From an uncultured Pelagibacteraceae bacterium (GTDB lineage Bacteria > Pseudomonadota > Alphaproteobacteria > Pelagibacterales > AG-422-B15): a stretch of 64,000 nucleotides of DNA. Location: positions 24,357 through 88,356 of the forward strand of contig CACNCV010000004.1 in assembly GCA_902619105.1 (NCBI GenBank), written 5' to 3'. The notes under the pieces were generated by a model that saw nothing but the letters and a program-made list of their open reading frames with translations, did not search any database and was not told the origin of the DNA. Positions 38,142-46,827 of the stretch are shown here, piece by piece (position 1 is the stretch's first letter; the number at the start of each line of letters is the position of its first letter). A program made the translations under genes and the position numbers.

Positions 38142-39644
38142 TTTTTGGTCAAATTCTCCAACTTTACCAGTTTCATTTAAAAGTGTGTTTATGTATTTAA
38201 AAATCATTTCAACTTCTTCATTTGAATCAAGGCTCTCAATAACTATAACCAAAGACGGCTTATTTGACGATGCTCTGATTAATCCCCATGAACCATTGGA
38301 TAAACTAAACCTGATACCATTTACCGTATTTGTTTCAACAATTTCACAATCGGTAACTTTTGTTTTATTTTTTTGGTCTTGAATTATTTTTTCTGTTATT
38401 TCATCAACGACCGCATATTTTTCCTCATCCTTGCAGAAAGGCGCCATAGTTGGAGATTGATAGGAAGTATTCAACTTTGAATATAGTTCCGACATACTTT
38501 TATCTTTATGGTGATCTAAATATTCAATCACCATAGAAGCTGATCTCAAACCATCATCAAAGCCCAGTCCTAGAGGTTTACTAATGAAAAAATGACCACT
38601 TTTTTCAAAACCACATAAAGCATTTATTTCATTAATTCGCCTTTTCATATGTGAGTGACCAGTCTTCCACATATCAACAGTACAATTATTTTTTTTCAAA
38701 ATTTCATTATTAAAAAATAATCCAGTCGATTTTACATCAATAACAAACTTGGAGTTAGCATGTTTCTCAGATAAATATTCTGCTAACATTAAACCTATCT
38801 TATCAGAAAATATTTCATTCCCTTTATCATCAACAACTCCCAACCGATCGCCATCACCGTCAAAAGCAAATCCAACATCCGCATCGTTTTCTTTTACGTT
38901 TTTTGACAGATCATTTAGCATAATTAAGTCTTCCGGATTAGGATTATAATTTGGAAAATTAAAGTCCAGATCACAATGCAGCTCAACCACCTCACAACCA
39001 AGACTTCTTAATAATTCAGGAGCGAATGCCCCAGCAGTTCCATTGCCACATGCAATTACAACCTTTATCTTTTTATTAATTGATTGATTATTTTTAAGAT
39101 ATTCTAGGTATATTTCGCGTACACTTGATCTAAATTCATAATTCCCATTTTCTTCTGCCTTAAAATCATTTGAATTATCAACAATACCTTTTATTTCTTT
39201 TACTTCATCAGGACCAAATGAAAGTGACTTTTCAATCCCACATTTTATACCAGTCCAGCCATTTTCATTATGGCTTGCCGTGATCATTGCAAGACTATCA
39301 GTGTTCAAGTAATGCTGCGCGTAATAAACCATTGGCGATAGTGCTAAACCTATATCGATAACATTTAACCCGCTTGTGATAAGTCCTTTTGCTACGTGAT
39401 ATTTAACTTCACTGCTGTACGATCTATAATCATGACCTACAACAATTGAGGATCCCCCTCCTTTTTTTTGGGAAATATATTTTCCTAGACTAAAACCAAA
39501 TATTTCAAGACCTTTTTTATTGATTTCATCTGGATAAAGCCAACGGACGTCATACTCTCTAAATCCATTTGGAGATATTAAGTGAGTTTCTAATTCTTCA
39601 TGAAAATTAAATGTAAGAGGCTTTTGATTATCAAAAATATCCAT
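38136..39644 (-). CDS. Phosphomannomutase/phosphoglucomutase
   Basis: An alpha-D-phosphohexomutase of 502 residues with the four-domain architecture: active-site serine in MITASHNENGW (Ser124), the metal-binding loop FAFDGDGDRLGVV, the sugar-specificity block GFEKSGHFFIS, and a C-terminal phosphate-binding region with RASSNKPSLVI. It supplies mannose-1-phosphate or glucose-1-phosphate for envelope sugars (AlgC/ManB type). It starts 40 bases before the cobalamin riboswitch, which lies on the opposite strand. Confidence 0.92.
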   Translation of the reverse strand: MDIFDNQKPLTFNFHEELETHLISPNGFREYDVRWLYPDEINKKGLEIFGFSLGKYISQKKGGGSSIVVGHDYRSYSSEVKYHVAKGLITSGLNVIDIGLALSPMVYYAQHYLNTDSLAMITASHNENGWTGIKCGIEKSLSFGPDEVKEIKGIVDNSNDFKAEENGNYEFRSSVREIYLEYLKNNQSINKKIKVVIACGNGTAGAFAPELLRSLGCEVVELHCDLDFNFPNYNPNPEDLIMLNDLSKNVKENDADVGFAFDGDGDRLGVVDDKGNEIFSDKIGLMLAEYLSEKHANSKFVIDVKSTGLFFNNEILKKNNCTVDMWKTGHSHMKRRINEINALCGFEKSGHFFISKPLGLGFDDGLRSASMVIEYLDHHKDKSMSELYSKLNTSYQSPTMAPFCKDEEKYAVVDEITEKIIQDQKNKTKVTDCEIVETNTVNGIRFSLSNGSWGLIRASSNKPSLVIVIESLDSNEEVEMIFKYINTLLNETGKVGEFDQKL

Positions 39645-39654
39645 TTTAAGCTTG

Positions 39655-39670
39655 ATTTGTAATTACAAAT
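39655..39670. repeat. 16-bp perfect palindrome between phosphohexomutase and riboswitch
   Basis: ATTTGTAATTACAAAT is a perfect dyad in the region that should contain the start regions of both the phosphohexomutase (minus) and the riboswitch leader (plus). Position suits an operator. A perfect 16-bp AT-rich palindrome is expected a few times by chance in a window of this size and composition, so the evidence is weak. Confidence 0.25.
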
Positions 39671-39686
39671 ATACAATAGTTTTTAT

Positions 39687-39840
39687 GTTGGTTCACGTAA
39701 AGTGAATAACAGGGAATGAAGTTAAATGCTTCAACTGTACCCGCAACTGTAACTAAAGAGTTTAAATACAGATGCCACTGAGTTTTCGGGAAGGTGTATT
39801 TAAATGTTGAAATAGAAGTCAGGAGACCTACCAACGGAAA
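39687..39840 (+). ncRNA. Cobalamin (AdoCbl-type) riboswitch
   Basis: The conserved elements occur in order: a GGTTCAC-like 5' arm, CAGGGAATGAAG, ACCCGCAACTGTAA (39749-39763), GCCACTG (39773-39779), GGGAAGG (39788-39794) and the B12 box AGTCAGGAGACCTACC (39817-39832). The P3 arm is degenerate compared with the consensus GGTGAAATTCC. It is followed by a leader of about 80 bases ending in the btuB Shine-Dalgarno. I see no GC stem with a T-run after it, so control is probably at translation. When cobalamin is bound the downstream genes should be repressed. The exact 5' boundary is uncertain. Confidence 0.92.
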
Positions 39841-39917
39841 ATTTAGTCATCCACAGGTGATCGGGCTAATCATTTGGACACAATTTGTTTGCGGTGACTT
39901 TTAACTGGAGGCAAATT

Positions 39918-42140
39918 ATGTTTAAAAAAACACTTATCTACACTTTATTTTTTATTTCTGTTAATACATTGGTATTTTCAGATACTCCTGAATTACTCAT
40001 AACGCCAAATTATGATCAATACACGCGATTATCATCTGGATTATCAGGCACGAATATAACAATTATTAATTCAAATGATTTAAAAGCGAACCAGAATGAA
40101 AATTTGCCGCAGATTCTAGAAAATTATTCAGGAATAGAATTTCGAAGACTGTATGGTGGAGTTGATGGAACAAATTCATCAATTGATATGCGTGGATTTG
40201 GTGAAGCATCAAAATCAAATTCTCTTATTCTAATTAATGGAATTCGATTAAACGACATTGATATGTCAAATGTAAACTTTGCAAATATTCCAATCGAGTC
40301 AATTGAAAGAATTGAAATCACTAGAGGAAATGCGGGTGGTACTTTATATGGATCAGGTGCTGTAGGAGGTACAGTCAATATTGTAACCAAAAATGAAATA
40401 CCTAATAATAAAATTGGCTTTTCTATAGGGTCATATGACAGACATAAGTCAAACTTTTCTTTTGGTACAAAAATTAATAACAATAGCTCAATTAATCTAT
40501 CGGGGTCTGTTTTACGAAGTGACACTTACCGTGATGCAGCAGAATTCTCAAATGAAAATATAGTATTAAATTATCAAAATAAAATTGAAGACTTAGTTTT
40601 TAATATAGATATTTTTTCTTCCAGCCGAGATCAAGATCTTCCAGGGCCGCGTGTTAAAGGTGGGGCAGTTTATAATTATCATTTTTGTAATCGTTATGAA
40701 GATAGTAAAACAGCAAAACATATTGGGGGTAATTATGATGCTAATGGAAATAATTGTAATACCACTCAAAGAGATGACTATTCAAACTATGAAAACAATA
40801 GGATTAATGCAGGTATAGAATATAAGCTGGATGTTGAGAGCAAATTATATCTGAACTTAGGGTATAAAAAAAAGCAAGATAAAGCATTTCTAGCAGCTAA
40901 TCAGAATACGATTGATACTCCTAACAATGGAGATAGATATTTGAATACCGAAATTGATGGAAATTTATTCAATTTTCGCTACGAGAATAGATCGCCTAGA
41001 AGTGATTACTCAAATGTGTTTACTGTGGGCGCTGACCATGGACATTCTTTTTATAATTCAAAACGACACAGAAAAGAAACTGAGAGAGTAGGGCACATAT
41101 ATTATGCTGATTTAAAATCACAGGCTTTATATTTCCAAAATACAACATTATTTAATGAAGCATCTCTATCTATATCATTTGGCGCGAGGTACGAGATTAC
41201 TGATTTTGGTGGCAACAATACTGTTGATCGAAATGTTCTTGGGTTTGTTAACGCATGGGACTCAACTGAACTAGCAATTTATTCAAAGCAAACAAGCAAT
41301 GATGCATTTAATCTTGGCTTTGAAAAGGAGATCAACAAATTTGTATCAATTTACGGAAACTACGCAGAGTCTTTTAGAGTGCCTAATATAGACGAGCGAA
41401 TAAAAGCAACGACATCTGGATCATTTGAATTAAAAGATCAAACTTCTGATAGCTTTGATGTTGGATTTATTTTGTCAAATACTAATTCTAATTTAAATGC
41501 AAGTTACTATCAGATTAATACGCTTAATGAAATTCAATATAACCAATCTGTAAATACTAATCTTGATCCAATTGAAAGAGAGGGTGTTGATCTTATGTTT
41601 GAATATCAAATAGATAATAAACAAAAACTCATAGCTTCTTTCAATTATGTAAATGCTGAATTTACTTCAGGTTCACTGACTCCTGGCACTGGTGGAGATG
41701 ATTTTTGTTTTTACGACAATACAACTTATTGTAGTAATTCATCTACATGGAAAAACTTAATGGGCGGCGGAACAACGTATGACTTAACCGGTAAAAAAGT
41801 GCCACTGGTTTCGCCAATTTCATACAGTATTAAATATGCCAATGAAGTTATAGATAATACGATCTTAAATGTAATTATGAAATATTCAGATGAGAAGTAT
41901 GTTTCAAATGACCAAGAAAATATTGAGCCTAAAATTCCTGATTATTATCTTGTTGATACATATTTAAGTTCCGAATCAGAAAATTCTATTTTTACAGTAG
42001 GTATTAATAATTTTTTTAATAAAAAAATTTATGATTTTGCAGTTTCAAGTACATTTCATGATGATAATCATTATGGTTTACAAAATGTGTATCCATTACC
42101 AGATAGAAATGTATTCATAGATTATACATATACTTTCTAA
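39918..42140 (+). CDS. btuB: TonB-dependent outer-membrane receptor, BtuB-like (vitamin B12)
   Basis: An outer-membrane active transporter of 740 residues. ATG 39918 has a good Shine-Dalgarno (TGGAGG, 39905-39911) and gives a signal peptide (KTLIYTLFFISVNTLVFS). The plug domain has DLKANQNENLPQILENYSGI, the SSIDMRGFG and RIEITRGNAGGTLYGSGAVG blocks. A 22-strand-type barrel follows, ending in aromatic YTYTF. Cysteine pairs occur in two probable extracellular loops. The upstream cobalamin riboswitch makes cobalamins or precursors the likely cargo; without it the substrate would not be readable. Confidence 0.92.
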   Translation: MFKKTLIYTLFFISVNTLVFSDTPELLITPNYDQYTRLSSGLSGTNITIINSNDLKANQNENLPQILENYSGIEFRRLYGGVDGTNSSIDMRGFGEASKSNSLILINGIRLNDIDMSNVNFANIPIESIERIEITRGNAGGTLYGSGAVGGTVNIVTKNEIPNNKIGFSIGSYDRHKSNFSFGTKINNNSSINLSGSVLRSDTYRDAAEFSNENIVLNYQNKIEDLVFNIDIFSSSRDQDLPGPRVKGGAVYNYHFCNRYEDSKTAKHIGGNYDANGNNCNTTQRDDYSNYENNRINAGIEYKLDVESKLYLNLGYKKKQDKAFLAANQNTIDTPNNGDRYLNTEIDGNLFNFRYENRSPRSDYSNVFTVGADHGHSFYNSKRHRKETERVGHIYYADLKSQALYFQNTTLFNEASLSISFGARYEITDFGGNNTVDRNVLGFVNAWDSTELAIYSKQTSNDAFNLGFEKEINKFVSIYGNYAESFRVPNIDERIKATTSGSFELKDQTSDSFDVGFILSNTNSNLNASYYQINTLNEIQYNQSVNTNLDPIEREGVDLMFEYQIDNKQKLIASFNYVNAEFTSGSLTPGTGGDDFCFYDNTTYCSNSSTWKNLMGGGTTYDLTGKKVPLVSPISYSIKYANEVIDNTILNVIMKYSDEKYVSNDQENIEPKIPDYYLVDTYLSSESENSIFTVGINNFFNKKIYDFAVSSTFHDDNHYGLQNVYPLPDRNVFIDYTYTF

Positions 42141-42161
42141 TAAATAACTTATATAAGTAAA

Positions 42162-42683
42162 ATGATGAGTCTAAATAAAAATTTAATACTTGCTACAGGA
42201 GTAATAATTTTATTAGCCTTTAGTAGGATAATCCCACATCCCCCAAATTTCACACCTATTTTAAGTATGGCTTTTTTTGCAGGAGCCATTTTAGATAGAA
42301 GATTGTTTGCATATTTTGTTATTATTAGTTCTATGCTGATTAGTGATCTGTATCTCGGTTTTCATTCAAGTATGCTAGTAGTTTATTTTGCTATTAGCCT
42401 TAGTGTCTTACTTGGAACAATTATTCACAAACGTTTAAATATAATAAATGGGTTATTAGGTATAAGTGGCAGTGTATTATTATTTTATTTAATTACTAAT
42501 TTTGCTGTTTGGTATGGATCTGGAATGTATACCAATAATTTACAAGGACTTATTGAATGTTATATTTTAGCTCTTCCATTCTTACAAAATACTATTTCAT
42601 CAACTATGTTGTATTCTCTGCTTGCCTTTAGCGTGTATTATTTGGCAGATAAATATATAAATTTTAGATTAAAAAGAGTTTAA
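42162..42683 (+). CDS. Small integral membrane protein, DUF6580-like; candidate B12 transport component
   Basis: 173 residues with about five hydrophobic helices and no nucleotide-binding motif. The N-terminal LLAFSRIIPHPPNFTPILSMAFFAGAIL resembles DUF6580 putative transport proteins, which look like the substrate-binding S components of ECF transporters. It follows btuB by 21 bases with no promoter of its own visible, so it should be under the cobalamin riboswitch. An inner-membrane partner for the receptor is inferred from this. No btuC, btuD or btuF homologue is in the window. Confidence 0.68.
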   Translation: MMSLNKNLILATGVIILLAFSRIIPHPPNFTPILSMAFFAGAILDRRLFAYFVIISSMLISDLYLGFHSSMLVVYFAISLSVLLGTIIHKRLNIINGLLGISGSVLLFYLITNFAVWYGSGMYTNNLQGLIECYILALPFLQNTISSTMLYSLLAFSVYYLADKYINFRLKRV

Positions 42684-42690
42684 AAGTTGG

Positions 42691-42721
42691 TTGAAAACGA
42701 AATTTTTTAACATTATATAAT
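42691..42721 (+). promoter_or_regulatory. Promoter of the second acyl-CoA dehydrogenase pair
   Basis: TTGAAA (42691-42696) and TATAAT (42716-42721) are separated by 19 bases, slightly long for sigma70. The -10 is a perfect hexamer. The expected transcript start, near 42728, is followed by the Shine-Dalgarno TAAGGAG (42731-42737) and the ATG at 42743. This separates the dehydrogenase genes from the riboswitch-controlled ones. Confidence 0.55.
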
Positions 42722-42742
42722 AATACTTTTTAAGGAGTTTCT

Positions 42743-43945
42743 ATGGATACTGCATTTTCACAAGAAGATTTAAAGTTTCAAAGTGAAATAAAAGAATTTA
42801 TTAAATCTAATTACCCTCAAGAGTTAAGAGACTCTATTAATTCTAAAAGGAGACTTGGCAAGGAACTCTCTAGAGAAGATCTTACAGCTTGGCATAAGAT
42901 TTTAGGAAAGCACAATGGTTGGTCAGCACCAAGTTGGCCTAAACAGTATGGTGGTGCAGAATTTACTCCTACACAAAAATATATTTTCGAGCAGGAATGC
43001 GCAAAAGCTGAATGTCAATATATTATGCCATTTGGAATAAACATGGTTGGTCCAGTGATTTATACTTTTGGAAATGAGGAGCAAAAAGCGCAACACTTAC
43101 CTGGAATTTTGAGTGGTGAAGTTTTTTGGTGTCAGGGTTACTCCGAGCCTGGCTCAGGTTCAGACCTTGCTTCATTAAAAACAAGTGCTGTAAAAGAAGG
43201 TGACCATTATATCGTTAATGGACAAAAAACTTGGACTACGATGGCACAGTATGCAGATTGGATTTTTTGTTTAGTAAGAACCAATCCAGATGCTGAGAAA
43301 CCTCAACAAGGCATTTCATTTCTTTTGATTGATATGAAAACTCCTGGTGTAACAGTTAGACCCATCAAGCTAATGGATGGATCTCATGAGGTGAATGAAA
43401 CTTGGTTTGATAATGTCAAGGTTCCAGTTGAAAATTTAATTGGCCAAGAAAATATGGGTTGGACATATGCAAAATTCTTATTGGCCCATGAAAGATCGGG
43501 TATTGCTGGTGTTGCAAGATCAAAAAAAGCTATTGAAAGAATTAAGCAGATTGCAAGCTCTGAAATGTCATACGGTGAACCTTTAATTCAAGATCCAGCA
43601 TTCAAAGCAAAAATTGCAGCTGCAGAACTTGAGCTATCAGCACTTGAATACACAGAATTAAGAACACTTGCAAAAGACTCCGCAGGTAAAGGTCCAGGTC
43701 CAGAGTCGTCTCTTTTGAAAATTAAAGGAACAGATATTCAACAAGCCGTAACTGAGTTGGCTATGGAAGCGGTTGGATATTATGCAAATCCTCACCTTGG
43801 TACAACTTTGAGCAATGAATACGTTGGTCCAGACTATGCTACCAACCTTTCAGGAACATATTTTAACTTTCGTAAGGCATCCATTTATGGAGGATCTAAT
43901 GAAATTCAAAGAAATATCATAGCTAAAATGGTCTTAGGACTTTAG
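42743..43945 (+). CDS. Acyl-CoA dehydrogenase, large-subunit type
   Basis: An FAD-dependent acyl-CoA dehydrogenase of 400 residues, resembling the second gene at 35999. It has WPKQYGGAEFTPTQ, WCQGYSEPGSGSDLAS, NGQKTWTTMAQYADW, KGPGPESSLLKIKG and YGGSNEIQRNIIAKMVLGL. The glutamate at the MCAD catalytic position is replaced by Gly (YGGS). A Shine-Dalgarno is present. It should pair with the next gene, 43 bases downstream, although that gene also has its own promoter. The substrate is unknown. Confidence 0.87.
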   Translation: MDTAFSQEDLKFQSEIKEFIKSNYPQELRDSINSKRRLGKELSREDLTAWHKILGKHNGWSAPSWPKQYGGAEFTPTQKYIFEQECAKAECQYIMPFGINMVGPVIYTFGNEEQKAQHLPGILSGEVFWCQGYSEPGSGSDLASLKTSAVKEGDHYIVNGQKTWTTMAQYADWIFCLVRTNPDAEKPQQGISFLLIDMKTPGVTVRPIKLMDGSHEVNETWFDNVKVPVENLIGQENMGWTYAKFLLAHERSGIAGVARSKKAIERIKQIASSEMSYGEPLIQDPAFKAKIAAAELELSALEYTELRTLAKDSAGKGPGPESSLLKIKGTDIQQAVTELAMEAVGYYANPHLGTTLSNEYVGPDYATNLSGTYFNFRKASIYGGSNEIQRNIIAKMVLGL

Positions 43946-43951
43946 TAGCTT

Positions 43952-43980
43952 TTGACATATTTACTGCCATAATTTATAAC
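43952..43980 (+). promoter_or_regulatory. Promoter giving a probable leaderless transcript of the 43989 dehydrogenase
   Basis: TTGACA (43952-43957), 17 bases, TATAAC (43975-43980): a near-consensus sigma70 promoter in the 43-base gap between two dehydrogenase genes. Only 8 bases separate the -10 from the ATG, so the transcript should begin at or 1-3 bases before the start codon. There is no Shine-Dalgarno (GCATTCCT precedes the ATG). Confidence 0.7.
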
Positions 43981-43988
43981 GCATTCCT

Positions 43989-45167
43989 ATGAATTTTGAT
44001 TACACTGAGGAACAAACCTTGCTCGACAATATGGTTACTTCTTTTGTAAGAGATAATTATGATTGGGACACTCGTTGCAATATAGTCAAATCAGAAGAAG
44101 GATGGAAAGAAGAAAATTGGAAGCAATTTGCTGAACTTGGTCTTCTAGGTGTTCCATTTGAGGAAGCTTACGGAGGACTTGGTGGAAAAGCTACTGATTT
44201 AATGATTGTAATGGAACAATTTGGAAAAGGGCTTGTTGTTGAACCGTATTTACCAACTGTAATATTAGCTGGTGGATTGATATCAAAACTTGGATCTGAG
44301 GAACAAAAGAATTCAATCATACCAGAAATAATTTCAGGCAATGTAAGATGTGCGTTTGCATATGCTGAACCTCAAAGCAGATTTGATTTAAATGATGTAA
44401 AAACGTCAGCTGTACTTAATGGAGATGACTATGTATTAAATGGTTTCAAGTCGGTGGTATTTGGAGCAGGCATGGCTTCGCACCTTATTATTTCTGCAAG
44501 AACGGAAGGTGAGCAAAGATCTGAGTCTGGGATTACGTTATTTATTGTTGATACAAAGTCTGAGGGACTTACACTCCAAAATTATCCAACAATTGATGAA
44601 TACAGAGCCTCTGAAATTATTATAGAGAATCTAAAAGTTTCAAAAGATAGTGTTTTAGGAGAAGTTAATATGGCTTACGATGCGATTGAGGAAATTGTAG
44701 ATATAAGCACTATTGCTGCATGCTCTGAAGCAGTTGGTATCTTGCAAGTTTTAAAAGACTCTACAACTGAATATTGCAAAAATAGGAAACAATTTGGACA
44801 GTCAATTGCTAAAAATCAGGTTATACAGCACCGTCTTGTGGATATGATGATTGAGTATGAACAGGCTAAGTCAATTCTTTACATGGCAGTTACAGCAGAC
44901 TTGACTAATTCGGATGATAGAAGAAAAGCAGTGTCAGCTGCTAAAGCACGTATAGGTAAAGCAATAAAATTTGTAGGCGAAAGCGCTATTCAATTACATG
45001 GCGGTATGGGCGTGGTTGATGAATATATGGTAAGCCACTATTTCAAAAGAGCGACAATGATTGGAGTATTATTTGGTAATACTGATTATCATATGAAAAG
45101 ATATATGACTCTTACCCAATCAGGTATTTCATCATCTGACGAAGCAATTTCAGTCAGTGTTACCTAA
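43989..45167 (+). CDS. Acyl-CoA dehydrogenase, small-subunit type
   Basis: An acyl-CoA dehydrogenase-fold protein of 392 residues, resembling the gene at 34866. It has FDYTEEQTLLDNMVTSFV, GVPFEEAYGGLGGKATDL, CKNRKQFGQSIAKNQVIQHR and AIQLHGGMGVVDEYMVSHYF. The C-terminus lacks the usual GGTxEIQR and has VLFGNTDYHMKRY instead, as in PimD-like partners. It probably forms a heteromer with the gene at 42743. Expression may be independent because of the strong promoter just before it. Confidence 0.83.
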   Translation: MNFDYTEEQTLLDNMVTSFVRDNYDWDTRCNIVKSEEGWKEENWKQFAELGLLGVPFEEAYGGLGGKATDLMIVMEQFGKGLVVEPYLPTVILAGGLISKLGSEEQKNSIIPEIISGNVRCAFAYAEPQSRFDLNDVKTSAVLNGDDYVLNGFKSVVFGAGMASHLIISARTEGEQRSESGITLFIVDTKSEGLTLQNYPTIDEYRASEIIIENLKVSKDSVLGEVNMAYDAIEEIVDISTIAACSEAVGILQVLKDSTTEYCKNRKQFGQSIAKNQVIQHRLVDMMIEYEQAKSILYMAVTADLTNSDDRRKAVSAAKARIGKAIKFVGESAIQLHGGMGVVDEYMVSHYFKRATMIGVLFGNTDYHMKRYMTLTQSGISSSDEAISVSVT

Positions 45168-45174
45168 ATAAATT

Positions 45175-46077
45175 TTATTCAGCGAGTTTTTTAAATATGT
45201 GAGCTGTATGTTCTGCTCCTGTTTTGAGCGCCTTACCACCATCCATATTCGATGCTTCAGCCCACTTTTCAGCTAACATATCTGCATTAAGTTCATCGCC
45301 TTTAAGAGCAACACCTTGTGAATGAACTATTTCTGCAGAAGCAAATACACCAGCACCGGCTGATATCATCGCACCATTCGGTGCGTCTTCTGATGCCATA
45401 AACATGACTGCAGGTGAAACAGTTTCAGGTTTTAAACTATCGAAAACTGCATCTGGCATTCCTAAATTTTCTGTCATTCGTGTTGCTGCTACAGGAATTA
45501 GAGAATTTACTTTAATATTATATTTCATACCTTCAATTTTAAGAGTATTCATAAGTCCAACAACTCCCATTTTAGCAGCTCCGTAATTTGATTGTCCAAA
45601 ATTTCCAAATACACCAGATGAAGAAGATGTCATGATTATTCTTCCATAATTTTGTTCTGTCATAATTGGCCAAACGGCTTTTGTACAATAAACAGAACCC
45701 ATCATATGAACGTTTACTACAAATTCAAAATCATCAAGTGTTACTTTTGCAAACGACTTGTCTCTCAAAACACCTGCATTATTTACTAAAATATCTACAC
45801 GACCAAAGGCAGCCATTGTGTCATCAACTAATTTTTTCACGCCTGCTTTGTCAGTTACACTTGATCCGTTAGAAATTGCCTCACCACCCATGGCTTTTAT
45901 TTCATCAACTACTTTATCAGCAGCTTCACTTGATCCACCAGTACCATCAACAGAACCACCTAAGTCATTTACGACAACTTTAGCTCCTCTTTTTGCAAAT
46001 TCTAATGCGTGACATCTTCCAAGACCACCACCTGCGCCTGTGACTATTGCAACTTTATCGTTAAAATTAATTGTCAT
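45175..46077 (-). CDS. SDR, (3R)-hydroxyacyl-CoA dehydrogenase / MFE-2-like
   Basis: A classical SDR of 300 residues, close to the dehydrogenase domain of peroxisomal multifunctional enzyme 2 (HSD17B4): VAIVTGAGGGLGRCHALEFAKRGAKVVVNDLGG, NNAGVLRDKSF, and catalytic Ser with Tyr-x3-Lys in QSNYGAAKMG. It is likely a beta-oxidation enzyme acting on 3-hydroxyacyl-CoA. A clear Shine-Dalgarno (AGGAG) precedes the ATG. It is convergent with the dehydrogenase pair with only 7 bases between, and shares a minus-strand run with gph. Confidence 0.85.
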   Translation of the reverse strand: MTINFNDKVAIVTGAGGGLGRCHALEFAKRGAKVVVNDLGGSVDGTGGSSEAADKVVDEIKAMGGEAISNGSSVTDKAGVKKLVDDTMAAFGRVDILVNNAGVLRDKSFAKVTLDDFEFVVNVHMMGSVYCTKAVWPIMTEQNYGRIIMTSSSSGVFGNFGQSNYGAAKMGVVGLMNTLKIEGMKYNIKVNSLIPVAATRMTENLGMPDAVFDSLKPETVSPAVMFMASEDAPNGAMISAGAGVFASAEIVHSQGVALKGDELNADMLAEKWAEASNMDGGKALKTGAEHTAHIFKKLAE

Positions 46078-46086
46078 GTATAACTC

Positions 46087-46752
46087 CTATTCGATTAATT
46101 CCGTTAATTGAGAAAAATTGTTTATAACTAAATCAGCATCATTGTAAATATTTTTATTATCAGTATATCCATAGCCCACCAAAACAACTGGCATATTTGC
46201 ATTGTGACCAGCATTTAAATCTGTTGCACTATCTCCAATCATTATTGACTCATTTTCACTTACACTTAATTTTTTACATATTTCAATCAATGGAAATGGG
46301 TCAGGCTTACTTTTTGCAAACGTATCTCCACCAACGAGATAATCAAAGTAATGCAAGACTCCAAGTTTTTCTAATAACATATTGCTGAGCTTTTCCATTT
46401 TATTTGTACAAACTGCCAACTTTAATTTTTTAGATTTTATGAGCTTTAATACCGTTTCAACATTTTCAAATAATACACTATCGTCATCAATATTATGAGT
46501 GTAGTGAAGCAGAAATATTTTTAACATCTCATTTATTTTATTTTCATCGTGAGGAATATTTTTAGTAACCACTGTTCTTCGAATTAATTCGCGAGCTCCG
46601 TAACCAACTAAGTTCCTTATCTCCTCCAATGTGACTAGTGGTTCATTCAGCTCTGAAAGCATATAATTCAGTGAGTTCTTAAAATCTGGAGCTGTATCAA
46701 CTAGGGTTCCATCTAGGTCAAATATGAAGAGTTTCTTATTTTTTAAATTCAT
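46087..46752 (-). CDS. gph: Phosphoglycolate phosphatase-like HAD hydrolase
   Basis: A HAD phosphatase of 221 residues from ATG 46752. Motif I FDLDGTLVDTAPD, motif II in LAVCTNK, the motif III lysine region KSKPDPFPL and motif IV MIGDSATDLNAG are complete, with a small alpha-helical cap typical of Gph. A longer frame from a TTG at 46791 would add 13 residues but would precede the family start. Gph removes 2-phosphoglycolate; other HAD substrates cannot be excluded. It is divergent from glmU. Confidence 0.87.
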   Translation of the reverse strand: MNLKNKKLFIFDLDGTLVDTAPDFKNSLNYMLSELNEPLVTLEEIRNLVGYGARELIRRTVVTKNIPHDENKINEMLKIFLLHYTHNIDDDSVLFENVETVLKLIKSKKLKLAVCTNKMEKLSNMLLEKLGVLHYFDYLVGGDTFAKSKPDPFPLIEICKKLSVSENESIMIGDSATDLNAGHNANMPVVLVGYGYTDNKNIYNDADLVINNFSQLTELIE

Positions 46753-46827
46753 TTTATTAGTAAATCTCTGAAATAAAATTTTACGATACAATTAATGGCA
46801 TATTGGTTATTTTCCAAAAAAAATTCA

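Noticed and set aside
39646..39834. A 62-codon minus-strand frame between the phosphohexomutase and btuB
   Set aside because: It is antisense to the cobalamin riboswitch; the RNA motif explains the sequence conservation and the predicted peptide resembles nothing I recognise.
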